NCBI GenBank assembly: GCA_023664485.1
Contig: JAMPFK010000009.1
Location: forward strand, 9,628 to 73,627
Source: Bacteroides fragilis
GTDB lineage: Bacteria > Bacillota > Clostridia > Lachnospirales > Lachnospiraceae
Direction: 5' to 3'
DNA length: 64,000 bases
The notes beneath the pieces were generated by a model. That model saw nothing but the letters and a program-made list of their open reading frames with translations. It had not been told where the DNA came from and did not search any database. Of the stretch, positions 17,116 to 25,146 are shown piece after piece; positions within the stretch are counted from its first letter, which is position 1, and every line of letters begins with the position of its first letter. A program made the translations under genes and the position numbers.

Positions 17116-17974
17116 ATGGATTATTATGTGAATGAATATTCATTGAGAGGGCAGTTTGAGGATGTTGCTGATTTTTTTATTTCTTTGAGAGAATATACGT
17201 TCCCTGTTTTGAAAAAAATAAAATCCGAGGAAGGGAGCGTACTGTGAAAAATAAATTTTTCACAGGCAAATTTGTGCTTGCGCCCAAATTCGCAGGCTAA
17301 GCAAGAATGGAGGATTTATATGGAAAAAGGATTCTTTGTGGAGCTGTGAAGTTTGTCAGGATTGTATCTTAAGGGAAATACATCCGCGCAGAAATGAACG
17401 CAATCCGGAATTAACAAAATTAAAATTATTATTAGTGGAATTGTACTCTAAGCCGGAACTGTGGTCTGAAGATGAAAATAATCCGGAAGAGACATTTGAA
17501 TATGGGTTCGATGAGGATTACAGAGAAAATTTTATGCTTCAAAATTGTTTTACAGAAGCGTGGAGAAACGAAGGCAGAATTATTTCCTTTCTGCATCCGG
17601 CCTATAAAACGAATCTTCTGCCATTCACGGCTTTTACTGATGAAGAAAGATACGATATAGAACTGGACAATATTTATTCTGTAAGCTGGTGGGAGCGCTC
17701 GCCGGAAATCAGAAAATGGCTGATTGGCGATAGGTATTCAGTTGAAATTCGTGGAAAAGAATTTGAATATCATCCGCCTCATTTTCATGTATCATGTTCT
17801 GGGTATCAGGCGGTTTTCCACTTGGATACCGGAGAGTTCTATAAGGGAAACAAAGTGAAAATGCCGCCTGATTTTTTGCGTGATATAAAAAAATGGTACA
17901 ATGAGAATAAAGCAGAGTTAGGACAAGCCTGGAATTTGTTACATCCGCCCGTTACATATAATATGAAATCATAG
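17116..17974 (+). pseudogene. Interrupted third gene of the DUF262 module (DUF4160-like C-terminus)
   Basis: The N-terminal part (ATG 17116) reads cleanly to KKIKSEEG and then hits a stop at 17245-17247. The same protein seems to resume at GFIWKKDSLWSCEVC in another frame from 17312. Removing 17233-17311 (79 bases) joins the two parts as one open frame of about 260 residues. The inserted DNA holds two hairpins and no coding sense. The second part has a CEVC pair, and its end (HPPHFHVSCSGYQAVF, then DTGEFYKG) resembles DUF4160-type proteins. If translation restarts internally, a 212-residue product could still be made from TTG 17336 or an upstream start. Function unknown; position suggests the third component of the module. 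Confidence 0.65.
17233..17311. repeat. 79-bp palindromic insertion inside the third module gene
   Basis: Two hairpins in a row: CTGTGAAAAAT with ATTTTTCACAG (two-base loop) and GCAAATTTG with a near-complement ending CAAATTCGC. AGGA occurs at both edges (17228-17231 and 17311-17314) and may be a target duplication. Its removal restores the reading frame. It is unlike the 103-bp MITE family. Confidence 0.6.
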
Positions 17975-18132
17975 AAGATATGATAAAGATTTGAAATCTG
18001 CCGGGTTTGAGACAGGTAATGATGAATTTGCAGACTATTTTTGATATTTCCGCAATGTACTGGTGAAGGGCATAATTGCAGAAGTGGAAAAACGATAAAA
18101 ACCGCATATTATCTCTCCCATATGGGCATTAT
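17975..18132 (+). other. Probable degenerate coding remnant
   Basis: Around 17981-18047 one frame reads YDKDLKSAGFETGNDEFADYF followed by a stop. A neighbouring frame then continues YFRNVLVKGIIAEVEKR to a stop near 18098. The two pieces look like one short protein tail split by a small frame change. No start or ribosome site is visible. I cannot name the family. Confidence 0.3.
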
Positions 18133-18171
18133 AAAAAACGCAACATTTTGTATGAAAATGTTGCGTTTTTT
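18133..18171. repeat. Recombination site A / bidirectional terminator
   Basis: Arms 18133-18149 and 18155-18171 are perfect 17-base complements around GTATG (18150-18154). The inner 25 bases (18141-18164 with flank) match site B at 18911-18939 in opposite orientation, with one mismatch. As RNA, the A and T runs on both sides also make it a terminator in either direction. Confidence 0.75.
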
Positions 18172-18272
18172 TGTTACATACTATATTTCGGCCGTTCAGG
18201 CCAAAACTTTATAGCTGATTTGAAATTTTTTAAAAATTTTTTCAAAGCCCCGATATATTCCCGGAAAAGGCG

Positions 18273-18854
18273 CTAAAGATTCAGGTTCCTGTATACCTGA
18301 TCCTTGTCGTCCTGCTCGATACAGAGGTATCGTTTGGTAATGCCATAGGAAGAGTGATTGTAAAGATCCATGAGCATTGCCGGCGGCACGCCCTGTTTCC
18401 AGGCGTGATAGCCGAAGGTCTTACGCAGGGAATGACAGCTGATATGGGCTTCCAGTCCCGTATTGGCCGCGGCCTCTCTGACGATCCGGTAGGCCTGGTA
18501 TCTGCTGATCGGCCGCCGGCGGTTCTTCTGGCTCGCAAAAAGATAGTCCGTATCGGAGGGCTCCGGGCCGCTTTCCCGGAACTGTGTCAAAACCTTTCTG
18601 GCCGCGGTATTCATGGCGACCATTCTTTCTTTTCCCGTTTTCTGCTCCATAACGGAAATGTGTTCCCGGAATTCTTTTTCTTTTTCCAAATAGACATCTT
18701 CCCATTGAAGCTGTAACAAGTCGCTGATTCTGAAAGCGGTATTCAATCCCATGATGATCAGTGCATAATTTCTGATATTCGGTTTGACGGACAGATAATA
18801 GTTCTTAAATTTTTCGAGAGTCTGGCCGTTCTTAATCGGGCGTGTAGCGCTCAT
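18273..18854 (-). CDS. Tyrosine recombinase, FimB/FimE-sized (phase-variation type)
   Basis: A site-specific recombinase of 193 residues consisting of the catalytic domain only, as in FimB/FimE-type invertases. The active-site set is complete: Arg42 (NTAFRISDLL), Lys in QKTGKER (72 or 75), His141 and Arg144 (CHSLRKTFGYHAW), His167 (NHSS) and Tyr176 (KRYLCIE). The start at 18854 is chosen because AAGGAGG stands eight bases upstream; an in-frame ATG at 18872 has none. The gene sits between two 25-base inverted sites (18133-18171 and 18911-18939) and next to csrA-flagellin. This makes it a good candidate for switching a surface trait or its own expression. Confidence 0.9.
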   Translation of the reverse strand: MSATRPIKNGQTLEKFKNYYLSVKPNIRNYALIIMGLNTAFRISDLLQLQWEDVYLEKEKEFREHISVMEQKTGKERMVAMNTAARKVLTQFRESGPEPSDTDYLFASQKNRRRPISRYQAYRIVREAAANTGLEAHISCHSLRKTFGYHAWKQGVPPAMLMDLYNHSSYGITKRYLCIEQDDKDQVYRNLNL

Positions 18855-18879
18855 CTGTATTTCCTCCTTCATTTGTTTT

Positions 18880-18908
18880 GTTATTCAAAAGTATATAACA
18901 GCTGTCAA
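18880..18908 (-). promoter_or_regulatory. Promoter of the recombinase gene
   Basis: On the minus strand a consensus -35 TTGACA (18908-18903) is followed, after 17 bases, by AATAAC (18885-18880). The -35 touches site B, so recombination at the site centre would carry the whole promoter along with the gene. Confidence 0.5.
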
Positions 18909-18910
18909 AA

Positions 18911-18939
18911 ATGCAACATTTTCATACAAAAGGTTGCAT
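18911..18939. repeat. Recombination site B (inverted partner of site A)
   Basis: ATGCAACATTTT (18911-18922), CATAC, then AAAAGGTTGCAT (18928-18939), a near-palindrome with one mismatch. Its reverse complement equals the core of site A over 24 of 25 bases. It lies between the recombinase promoter and the csrA leader. Confidence 0.75.
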
Positions 18940-19023
18940 GACGCGTTTCACGACGGATGGTATATGAAGCAGGGAAGCGCCGGAGGGGAGACCCGAACAG
19001 GGAAAGAGCAGGGAGGTTTGAGG

Positions 19024-19308
19024 ATGTTAAGACTGACGGTAGGAGCCAAAGATTATCTGATGATAGGGGAGAATATTAAAATTGTTTTTCTGGGAGGAAG
19101 CAAGAATCATCTCCGGGTTATGCTGGATGTGCCAAAGGAGCTGAATGTGGTGCGCAGCAAGGTGCTTGAAAATCAGGCGGCGACCGCGGAGGAAAAGGCG
19201 AAGCTTCCACAGTATTACGAAGTTCCCGAACTGCCGGAGAAATACAGAAAGAAAAAAATCATCGTGAACGATTCTTCGAAAAGGAAGAAACAGGGAAGCG
19301 GTTCCTGA
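19024..19308 (+). CDS. csrA: CsrA-family RNA-binding regulator with C-terminal extension
   Basis: A 94-residue protein. Residues 1-50 follow the CsrA fold: MLRLTVGAKDYLMIGENIKI, then FLGGSKNHLRVMLDVPKELNVVRSKV. The usual MLILTRKxGE start is altered, but the IG.NIKI strand and the VPKE.NVVR helix start are kept. The last 45 residues are a charged, Lys-rich tail not present in short CsrA proteins. An in-frame ATG at 18934 lies in site B and is rejected. GGGAGG precedes ATG 19024. In Firmicutes CsrA represses flagellin translation. The flagellin gene follows at once, and its leader carries a textbook CsrA hairpin (19370-19389). No FliW gene is present nearby. Confidence 0.88.
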   Translation: MLRLTVGAKDYLMIGENIKIVFLGGSKNHLRVMLDVPKELNVVRSKVLENQAATAEEKAKLPQYYEVPELPEKYRKKKIIVNDSSKRKKQGSGS

Positions 19309-19369
19309 AAGGATTTACGGTAATAGCCCGGAGCTGTCCTGGGGGTTTCGGGTTTATTAATAAAAAAAT

Positions 19370-19389
19370 GCCGTAAAAGGATTTGCGGC
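19370..19389 (+). promoter_or_regulatory. CsrA-type hairpin in the flagellin leader
   Basis: GCCGTAAA (19370-19377) pairs with TTTGCGGC (19382-19389), including one G-U pair, leaving AGGA as the loop. The exposed GGA is the standard CsrA contact. A second GGATTT.CGG copy stands at 19311-19320, and the ribosome site AGGAGG (19401-19406) gives a third GGA close to the ATG. Confidence 0.65.
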
Positions 19390-19413
19390 AGGCAAACACA
19401 AGGAGGTAATTTT

Positions 19414-21171
19414 ATGATAGTACAACACAATCTTACAGCGATGAACGCAAACAGAATGCTCGGCATTACGACGAGCGCGCAGGCAAAATCCACGGAGAAG
19501 TTATCGTCCGGTTATAAGATCAACCGTGCGGCGGACGATGCGGCAGGTCTGGCGATTTCCGAAAAAATGAGGAGGCAGATCCGCGGCCTGACACAGGCAT
19601 CGGCCAATGCGCAGGACGGTATCAGCGCAGTGCAGACGGCAGAGGGCGCTTTGACAGAAGTGCATGATATGCTGCAGAGAATGAACGAGCTGGCAATCAA
19701 AGCGGGGAACGGGACGATGTCGGAATCCGACCGCCAGTCTATTCAGGATGAGATCGATCAGCTGATTACAGAGGTAGACCGCGTTTCCGAGACAACGAAG
19801 TTCAATGAAACATACCTGCTGAAGGGTTCGGGGGAGAACAGCAACGCAGGGGAAGTCAGCGCGAAAATCAACACGAAGATGCAGGATGCGGAAGTGACAA
19901 AAGCGACCGGCAACCTCTTTAAAGGCAAGCTCGATATGACGAATGCGCTGGATGCCGGAACCGAAGATACGGCTACAATCACCTATCTGGACGGGGAAGG
20001 CAATAAGCGGACAAAGGATGTCGTCTTTAAAACCGGGGCAGATGCAAAAGCAACGTCCGCGAATCTGGCGGAGGCGATTAATGCCGATAAGGATTTGAAG
20101 AAAATCTTTACGGCTTCCTCCAGCGATTCCGGCGAGATCAGCGTGGAATCCAAATTAAATGGAACCAAGACCGATAAGAGCCAGAATGCGCTGGTAGATA
20201 CGGATGAAAGCGGCACGAATCCCGTATATGCCATTACCTTTAAATCGGCAATGCAAGAAGATGGCGTAACAGTTGGCGGTGCGAAACGGCTGAACGCATT
20301 TGAGAGCGGAAGCGTAACAACGGAAGAAGCAAAAGGCCCGTCCTATGCTTTTGATTTAAAAGGACTGACGGATGGGGAGTCGATCACTATCAATGGAAAG
20401 ACTTATACCTATGATGCAAATAAAGATAATTCCGCTGCCAATTCTTTCAAAACGGTAGAAGACCTGCAGAAGCTGTTGTCGGCTGATTATGATGTCGCAA
20501 TCGAGTTCACGGCAACAAAGACGGAACAGGTATATTCAACTACTGGCAAGGATGGAGATCCGGTCGTATCCAAGGTGGCAGAAGGTCTGGCGGATACTTC
20601 TAAGACAAATGCGATCGGAACGCTTACAGGCGCGAACGCCGTAAACGCATTTACAAATGTTGCCGCCCCTACTGCTGGAACCGCTGGTACAGAAACAACG
20701 TATACGGACCAGAAAGTAACCTTGAAGATTACCGAAAAAGCAGCCGTAGACAAAGCGTCCGACGTCCTCAATTTCAGCCTCCAGGTAGGCGCGGACACGA
20801 CGGAGGAGAATAAAATCAACGTCGATATCGAATCCATGAGCGCGAAGAGCCTCGGCATCGATAACGTGACCGTGACCGGAAAAGATTCAACGAATGCGGA
20901 CGAAGCTGTCAATACGATCGCGGATGCGATTGCAAAGGTTTCCGCACAGCGTTCTGCACTCGGCGCGATCCAGAACCGTCTGGAGCACACCATCAACAAT
21001 CTGGATAATGTCGTTGAGAATACGACCGCGGCGGAAGCACAGATCCGCGATACGGATATTGCGACAGAAATGGTAAGATATTCCAATAACAGTATCTTAC
21101 AGCAGGCTGGCACATCCATGCTGTCACAGGCGAACCAGTCGAACCAGCTGGCACTGTCCCTGCTCGGCTGA
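19414..21171 (+). CDS. hag: Flagellin
   Basis: The flagellar filament subunit. The conserved ends are intact: IVQHNLTAMNANRML and LSSGYKINRAADDAAGLAIS at the N-terminus, with INNLDNVVENTTAAEAQIRD and NQLALSLLG at the C-terminus. Between about residues 150 and 480 lies a variable, Thr/Ala/Lys-rich exposed region with several DxxTGxA-like repeats. The 585 residues make it a large flagellin, about twice the Bacillus Hag. Export needs no signal peptide. The start follows AAGGAGG. It stands behind csrA and alone in the window, without other flagellar genes. Control by CsrA through the leader hairpin is likely. Confidence 0.96.
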   Translation: MIVQHNLTAMNANRMLGITTSAQAKSTEKLSSGYKINRAADDAAGLAISEKMRRQIRGLTQASANAQDGISAVQTAEGALTEVHDMLQRMNELAIKAGNGTMSESDRQSIQDEIDQLITEVDRVSETTKFNETYLLKGSGENSNAGEVSAKINTKMQDAEVTKATGNLFKGKLDMTNALDAGTEDTATITYLDGEGNKRTKDVVFKTGADAKATSANLAEAINADKDLKKIFTASSSDSGEISVESKLNGTKTDKSQNALVDTDESGTNPVYAITFKSAMQEDGVTVGGAKRLNAFESGSVTTEEAKGPSYAFDLKGLTDGESITINGKTYTYDANKDNSAANSFKTVEDLQKLLSADYDVAIEFTATKTEQVYSTTGKDGDPVVSKVAEGLADTSKTNAIGTLTGANAVNAFTNVAAPTAGTAGTETTYTDQKVTLKITEKAAVDKASDVLNFSLQVGADTTEENKINVDIESMSAKSLGIDNVTVTGKDSTNADEAVNTIADAIAKVSAQRSALGAIQNRLEHTINNLDNVVENTTAAEAQIRDTDIATEMVRYSNNSILQQAGTSMLSQANQSNQLALSLLG

Positions 21172-21226
21172 TAATGGGGAGTCCCTTTTTGAGAGCTCAT
21201 CAAATGTTGTGTTAATACCGCGAATG

Positions 21227-21252
21227 GCCGCATCTTCTTATGGAGATGCGGC
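21227..21252 (+). terminator. Hairpin terminator after flagellin
   Basis: GCCGCATCT (21227-21235) pairs perfectly with AGATGCGGC (21244-21252); the T run after it is short (TGTTTG), so termination may be incomplete. Confidence 0.55.
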
Positions 21253-21448
21253 TGTTTGCGTTCAGGACTGTTTGGCAATAGCTGCAAAGTCGTTATCCGC
21301 AATGCAGCCATCACCGCTGCGAATGAGGGAATGAGAAAATGGTGGGTCGGAAAGCGGTTATCGTATTTCTGAGTCTTTTATTATTCCGTAAACGGGGAAA
21401 TATTATTCCTTTTAATTGATATTATTCCGGGCATGAGGTATACTATTT

Positions 21449-21551
21449 TATAGTTAACGACATTGGAAATTGCCATTTCTGCCTTGTAAAGGCTTGCGTA
21501 TATGGCTTTTGCAAGAGCTGAAAAGAGCAATTTGTTATGTCGTTTACTATA
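21449..21551 (+). repeat. MITE-like palindromic element, copy 2
   Basis: 103 bp from TATAGTTAACGACAT to ATGTCGTTTACTATA, with an inner inverted repeat around CTTGCGTATATGG. It ends 20 bases before the Fic start codon and produces a false in-frame extension of that gene. Confidence 0.88.
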
Positions 21552-21571
21552 GAAAGCGGGGTGTAATCTTT

Positions 21572-22489
21572 ATGTATATAACGGTAAAGCAGGCTGCAGA
21601 AAAATGGGGAATTTCAGACAGGCGGGTTCGTATCCTCTGCTCGGAGGGGAGGATTTCAGGCGTTACCCGTGAAGGACGCAGTTGGATGATTCCGGCAGAT
21701 GCGAAAAAGCCGGAGGATGGACGGTTTAAGACAGTGGAAAGTTTACTGACAGCTATAGACAGGAAGAAAATGGAACTGGACTCCAGACGACCGCTGACAG
21801 AGGGAGAAGCGGAACGCCTGACAGAGGAGTTTATTGTTGAATACACCTATAATTCCAATGCAATTGAGGGGAATACTTTAACTTTACGGGAGACGGATAT
21901 GGTTTTGCGCGGTCTGACGATAGACAGAAAACCGTTAAAAGACCATATGGAGGCAGTCGGGCATAAAGAAGCATTTGATTTTGTGCGGGATTTGGTAAAA
22001 GACCAGGCGCCTTTATCGGAGGGCGTCATCAAGCAGATTCATTATCTTGTATTAGCGGATAAACGGGAGGATCGAGGCGTTTACAGAAGAGTTCCTGTCA
22101 AAATTATGGGGGCAAAGCATGAACCGGTTCAGCCGTATCTGATACAGCCAGAGATGGAACAGTTGCTGGAGGCTTATAGTAAGAGTGTAGAGCATATCAT
22201 TCCCCGGCTTGCACGGTTTCATATTGAATTTGAGGGGATTCACCCTTTTATTGATGGAAATGGCAGAACCGGGAGGCTGCTTGTAAATCTGGAATTAATG
22301 AAAGCAGGATACCCGCCGATTGACATTAAGTTTTCAGACCGCAGTTCTTATTATAATGCGTTTGACGAATATCACATAAAACATAATCCGGACGCAATGG
22401 AAAAACTGTTTGCAGAATATGTAAATAAAAGGCTGGATAGTTATCTGGCGATGTTGAAAGCGCCGCTCCTGCCGCAGGATCCGGTCTGA
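21572..22489 (+). CDS. Fic-domain AMP-transferase-like protein with N-terminal helix-turn-helix
   Basis: A Fic protein probably modifies a target protein with AMP or a related group. Residues 1-50 form a small helix-turn-helix like excisionase/MerR modules (ITVKQAAEKWGISDRRVRI). The Fic core has the full active motif HPFIDGNGRTGR, with catalytic His224. The class II self-inhibition motif S-x3-E-G is seen as SNAIEG (95-100), so activity is probably held in check within the same chain. A longer frame opens inside the MITE-like element; ATG 21572 with GCGGGGTG nine bases upstream gives 305 residues. It is a single gene, with no antitoxin partner seen. Confidence 0.92.
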   Translation: MYITVKQAAEKWGISDRRVRILCSEGRISGVTREGRSWMIPADAKKPEDGRFKTVESLLTAIDRKKMELDSRRPLTEGEAERLTEEFIVEYTYNSNAIEGNTLTLRETDMVLRGLTIDRKPLKDHMEAVGHKEAFDFVRDLVKDQAPLSEGVIKQIHYLVLADKREDRGVYRRVPVKIMGAKHEPVQPYLIQPEMEQLLEAYSKSVEHIIPRLARFHIEFEGIHPFIDGNGRTGRLLVNLELMKAGYPPIDIKFSDRSSYYNAFDEYHIKHNPDAMEKLFAEYVNKRLDSYLAMLKAPLLPQDPV

Positions 22490-22546
22490 TGCCTTAATTG
22501 GAAACCGGAGCATTCATCCGTCATTAAAATTTTTTTCATAACCATC

Positions 22547-22574
22547 TTGACAATCTATCCCGTTGCGCTATGAT
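22547..22574 (+). promoter_or_regulatory. Promoter of the MATE exporter gene
   Basis: Perfect -35 TTGACA (22547-22552), a 16-base spacer and -10 TATGAT (22569-22574). About 80 bases of leader precede ATG 22657. Confidence 0.75.
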
Positions 22575-22656
22575 GTAGAAGATTTCACTTTCTTTAAAGC
22601 GGATTGGCGCCTTTCGGACACAAATGCCGCGGGCTGGCCAGGAATAGAGGATTATT

Positions 22657-24003
22657 ATGGAAAAAGATATGACAACAGAAAGCCCCATGAAGCTGATACT
22701 GGGGTTTTCGGTACCGCTGTTATTCGGGCTTTTATTTCAGCAGCTTTACAGCATGGTCGATGCGATTATTGTCGGACATTATCTGGGAGTGGACGCGCTG
22801 GCCGCCGTTGGGGCGACCGGATCGGTCAATTTTCTGGTCATCGGCTTCTGCATGGGCGTATGCAGCGGCTTTGCGATTCCGATCGCGCAGGAGTTCGGCG
22901 CCAAAAATGAGCGGAATCTGCATCAATATGTGGCGAACAGCGTATGGCTCTCGATTCTGTTTTCGGCGGTCATGACGATTGCGGTCGTATCGCTGTGTAA
23001 ACCGATTCTCCGCCTGATGCGGACGCCGGAAAATATCATCGACGGTTCTTACAGCTATATCGTCATTATTTTTGCAGGTATTCCGGTTACATACCTTTAT
23101 AATATGACGTCGGCGATCATCCGTTCGCTCGGCGACAGCAGAACGCCGGTCATTTTTCTGGTGATGTCCGCAGTGTTGAATATCGGACTGGATCTGCTGT
23201 GCATCATCGTATTTCATATGGGCGTTTCCGGAGCGGCGGCCGCGACGGTATTGTCACAGCTGGCGGCGGGCGTCTGCTGTCTCCTTTTTATGCGGAAAAA
23301 ATTCGGCATCCTGCAGATGAACCGGGAAGAGTGGCGCAGGGATGGCAGTTTTATGGGAAAGCTGTGCGGTATGGGCCTGCCGATGGGGCTGCAGTATTCG
23401 ATTACGGCGATCGGCAGCGTTATTTTACAGAGCGCGGTCAACGGCATTGGTTCCGACGCGGTGGCGGCAGTTACTGCGGGAGGCAAGGTGAGTATGCTCA
23501 TGAGCTGTCCCTTCGATGCGATGGGAAGCACGATGGCGACTTATGGCGGGCAGAACGTGGGAGCCGGCAGGCTGGATCGCGTGGGAAGCGGCATGAGGAG
23601 CTGTATCCTGCTTGGCGCGGCATATGCGGCATTCGCTCTGGGCGTCGTGCTTTTTTTCGGAAAATATTTATTACTGTTGTTCCTGGACGGCGGCGAAGCG
23701 GCTATTCTGGAAAATGCGCAGTGGTTCATTACGATGAACAGCTGCTTCTATTTCCCGCTGGCGCTTGTCAATATCATCCGTTTTATGATACAGGGCATGG
23801 GGTTTGGCAAGCTGGCCGTTTTTGCGGGAATGTTCGAGATGGCGGCGAGGACGCTCGCAGGGTTTGTGCTGGTACCGTATTTCGGTTTCCCGGCGGTCGG
23901 TTTTGCCAATCCGCTCGCATGGGTGTTCGCGGATATATTTCTGATTCCGGCCTATCTGCATGTGAAGCGCAGGCTGATACGCATAAAGGAAAGGATTGCA
24001 TGA
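22657..24003 (+). CDS. MATE family efflux transporter
   Basis: A cation-coupled multidrug or metabolite exporter of 448 residues with about twelve membrane segments in two related halves. Typical early features are SPMKLILGFSVPLLFG, followed by QQLYSMVDAIIVGHYLG and AVGATGSVNFLVIGF. The second half has MGLPMGLQYSITAIGSV. The start has a weak GGAATAGAGG site. The transport substrate cannot be predicted. The DUF4422 gene starts within a few bases of its stop, so the two are likely co-transcribed. Confidence 0.92.
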   Translation: MEKDMTTESPMKLILGFSVPLLFGLLFQQLYSMVDAIIVGHYLGVDALAAVGATGSVNFLVIGFCMGVCSGFAIPIAQEFGAKNERNLHQYVANSVWLSILFSAVMTIAVVSLCKPILRLMRTPENIIDGSYSYIVIIFAGIPVTYLYNMTSAIIRSLGDSRTPVIFLVMSAVLNIGLDLLCIIVFHMGVSGAAAATVLSQLAAGVCCLLFMRKKFGILQMNREEWRRDGSFMGKLCGMGLPMGLQYSITAIGSVILQSAVNGIGSDAVAAVTAGGKVSMLMSCPFDAMGSTMATYGGQNVGAGRLDRVGSGMRSCILLGAAYAAFALGVVLFFGKYLLLLFLDGGEAAILENAQWFITMNSCFYFPLALVNIIRFMIQGMGFGKLAVFAGMFEMAARTLAGFVLVPYFGFPAVGFANPLAWVFADIFLIPAYLHVKRRLIRIKERIA

Positions 24004-24007
24004 TAAA

Positions 24008-25129
24008 ATGGCGGTTACGATTTTTACGATGACGCATAAAAAATTCAAAGAACCTCCCGATCCCATCTATGTGCCTTTGCAGGTGGGGCGCGCCTGCGGG
24101 GAGGATCTTGGGTATCCGGGAGACGATACGGGGGATAACATTTCCGCGAAAAACTGTTATTACGGTGAATTGACGGGCGTTTACTGGGTCTGGAAAAATG
24201 TGCGGACGAAGGATTGTGTGGGCGTCTGTCATTACCGGAGATATTTCTGCACCGAGGAAGGGCGGATTTTCGGGGAAAAGGATTATTTGTCGCGCCTGCG
24301 GGAATACGATATCATTACTTCGAAAAAGCTGAAGCTGAATTTTTCCTATTTTGACGGCTATGCGGGCGATTACAATATTTTTGACCTGATTGCGACGGGA
24401 GAAGTCATCCGGCAGAAATACCCGGCATATTATGAGAATTTCGAGCGGCTTGTGCATGAGAACGGCACTTATTTTGCCAATATGGTAGTGGCGGAGAAAT
24501 CGTTATACGATGAATACTGCGCGTGGCTGTTTTCCATTTTTGAGGAAGTGGAGAAGCGTATCGACGCCGACGGCTACGACGATTATCATAAGCGGGTGTT
24601 CGGTTTTATTTCGGAATTTCTGCTGCTCGTCTGGGTGGAGACGAAGGGGCTCAGGGTTTGTGAATGTAAAATCGGCATGACCACGGAGAAATATGAGACA
24701 AAGCGGATGAAAGAACGGCTGGCGGACTTTTTCCGGCAAAAAGATACCGCGGGAGCGAAGGCCTTCCTTCTGGAATCGCTGGAAAAGAGGCCGGACGTTT
24801 TAATGGAGGCCTCGGATATTACGGGCGAACTGAAAATCGCGATGCAGGCGGTTGCGGTCTGCGAGCTGGAAAAACGGCTGCTCGGCGAAAGCGTGCTCGA
24901 CAGAATGCAGGAGTTTGACGAACTGATACGTTATTTTACCGGATTGAATGAAGCGGTCAACGCCTGCCGGCTTAATTCTCTGCAGAAAGAAAATACCCGC
25001 TTCCTGAAAAAGGAGCGGGTATCGGATATCGCGATAGAAGCTTCTGTTCAGATGTTCTGTCCGGAGGAAGCGGAGCAGCGCCGCGTGGCGGAGGCCGTTA
25101 AGGCGGTCAGGGGGCGTTGGAATTCATAA
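24008..25129 (+). CDS. DUF4422 family glycosyltransferase-like protein
   Basis: The first 220 residues carry the DUF4422 pattern: VTIFTMTHKKF at the start, then YVPLQVGR, NISAKNCYYGELTGVYWVWKN in two parts, and VGVCHYRRYF. Domains of this type occur with polysaccharide and glycan synthesis genes. The final 150 residues are charged and helical, with no recognised family. ATG 24008 is preferred to an in-frame TTG at 23996, which overlaps the MATE gene. The acceptor is unknown. Confidence 0.85.
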   Translation: MAVTIFTMTHKKFKEPPDPIYVPLQVGRACGEDLGYPGDDTGDNISAKNCYYGELTGVYWVWKNVRTKDCVGVCHYRRYFCTEEGRIFGEKDYLSRLREYDIITSKKLKLNFSYFDGYAGDYNIFDLIATGEVIRQKYPAYYENFERLVHENGTYFANMVVAEKSLYDEYCAWLFSIFEEVEKRIDADGYDDYHKRVFGFISEFLLLVWVETKGLRVCECKIGMTTEKYETKRMKERLADFFRQKDTAGAKAFLLESLEKRPDVLMEASDITGELKIAMQAVAVCELEKRLLGESVLDRMQEFDELIRYFTGLNEAVNACRLNSLQKENTRFLKKERVSDIAIEASVQMFCPEEAEQRRVAEAVKAVRGRWNS

Positions 25130-25146
25130 GTTCCGAAAGTCCGGCT

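Larger units (their letters stand above)
18150..18927. mobile_element. Probable invertible cassette carrying its own recombinase
   Basis: Two near-identical 25-base sites with 9-11 base arms and an asymmetric GTATG/CATAC centre lie in inverted orientation on both sides of a FimB-sized tyrosine recombinase gene. Recombination between them would flip about 775 bases, including the recombinase, its promoter and a possible outward promoter facing csrA (TTGTTT 18873-18878, TATAAC 18894-18899, 15-base spacing). Inversion itself is inferred; only one orientation is seen. Confidence 0.6.
21172..21571. other. Intergenic region flagellin to Fic gene
   Basis: Holds the hairpin after flagellin (21227-21252), three direct ATTATTCC repeats (starts 21380, 21402 and 21421, roughly two helix turns apart and possibly an operator), and MITE-like copy 2 (21449-21551). 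No gene is supported. Confidence 0.6.

Noticed and set aside
18934..19023. Longer N-terminus for CsrA
   Set aside because: The extension begins in recombination site B, has no ribosome site, and CsrA proteins begin at the MLxLT strand.
14824..21171. Prophage or integrative element bounded by the recombinase
   Set aside because: The recombinase lacks the N-terminal DNA-binding domain of phage integrases, no phage structural, replication or conjugation genes are present, and no tRNA attachment site is visible.
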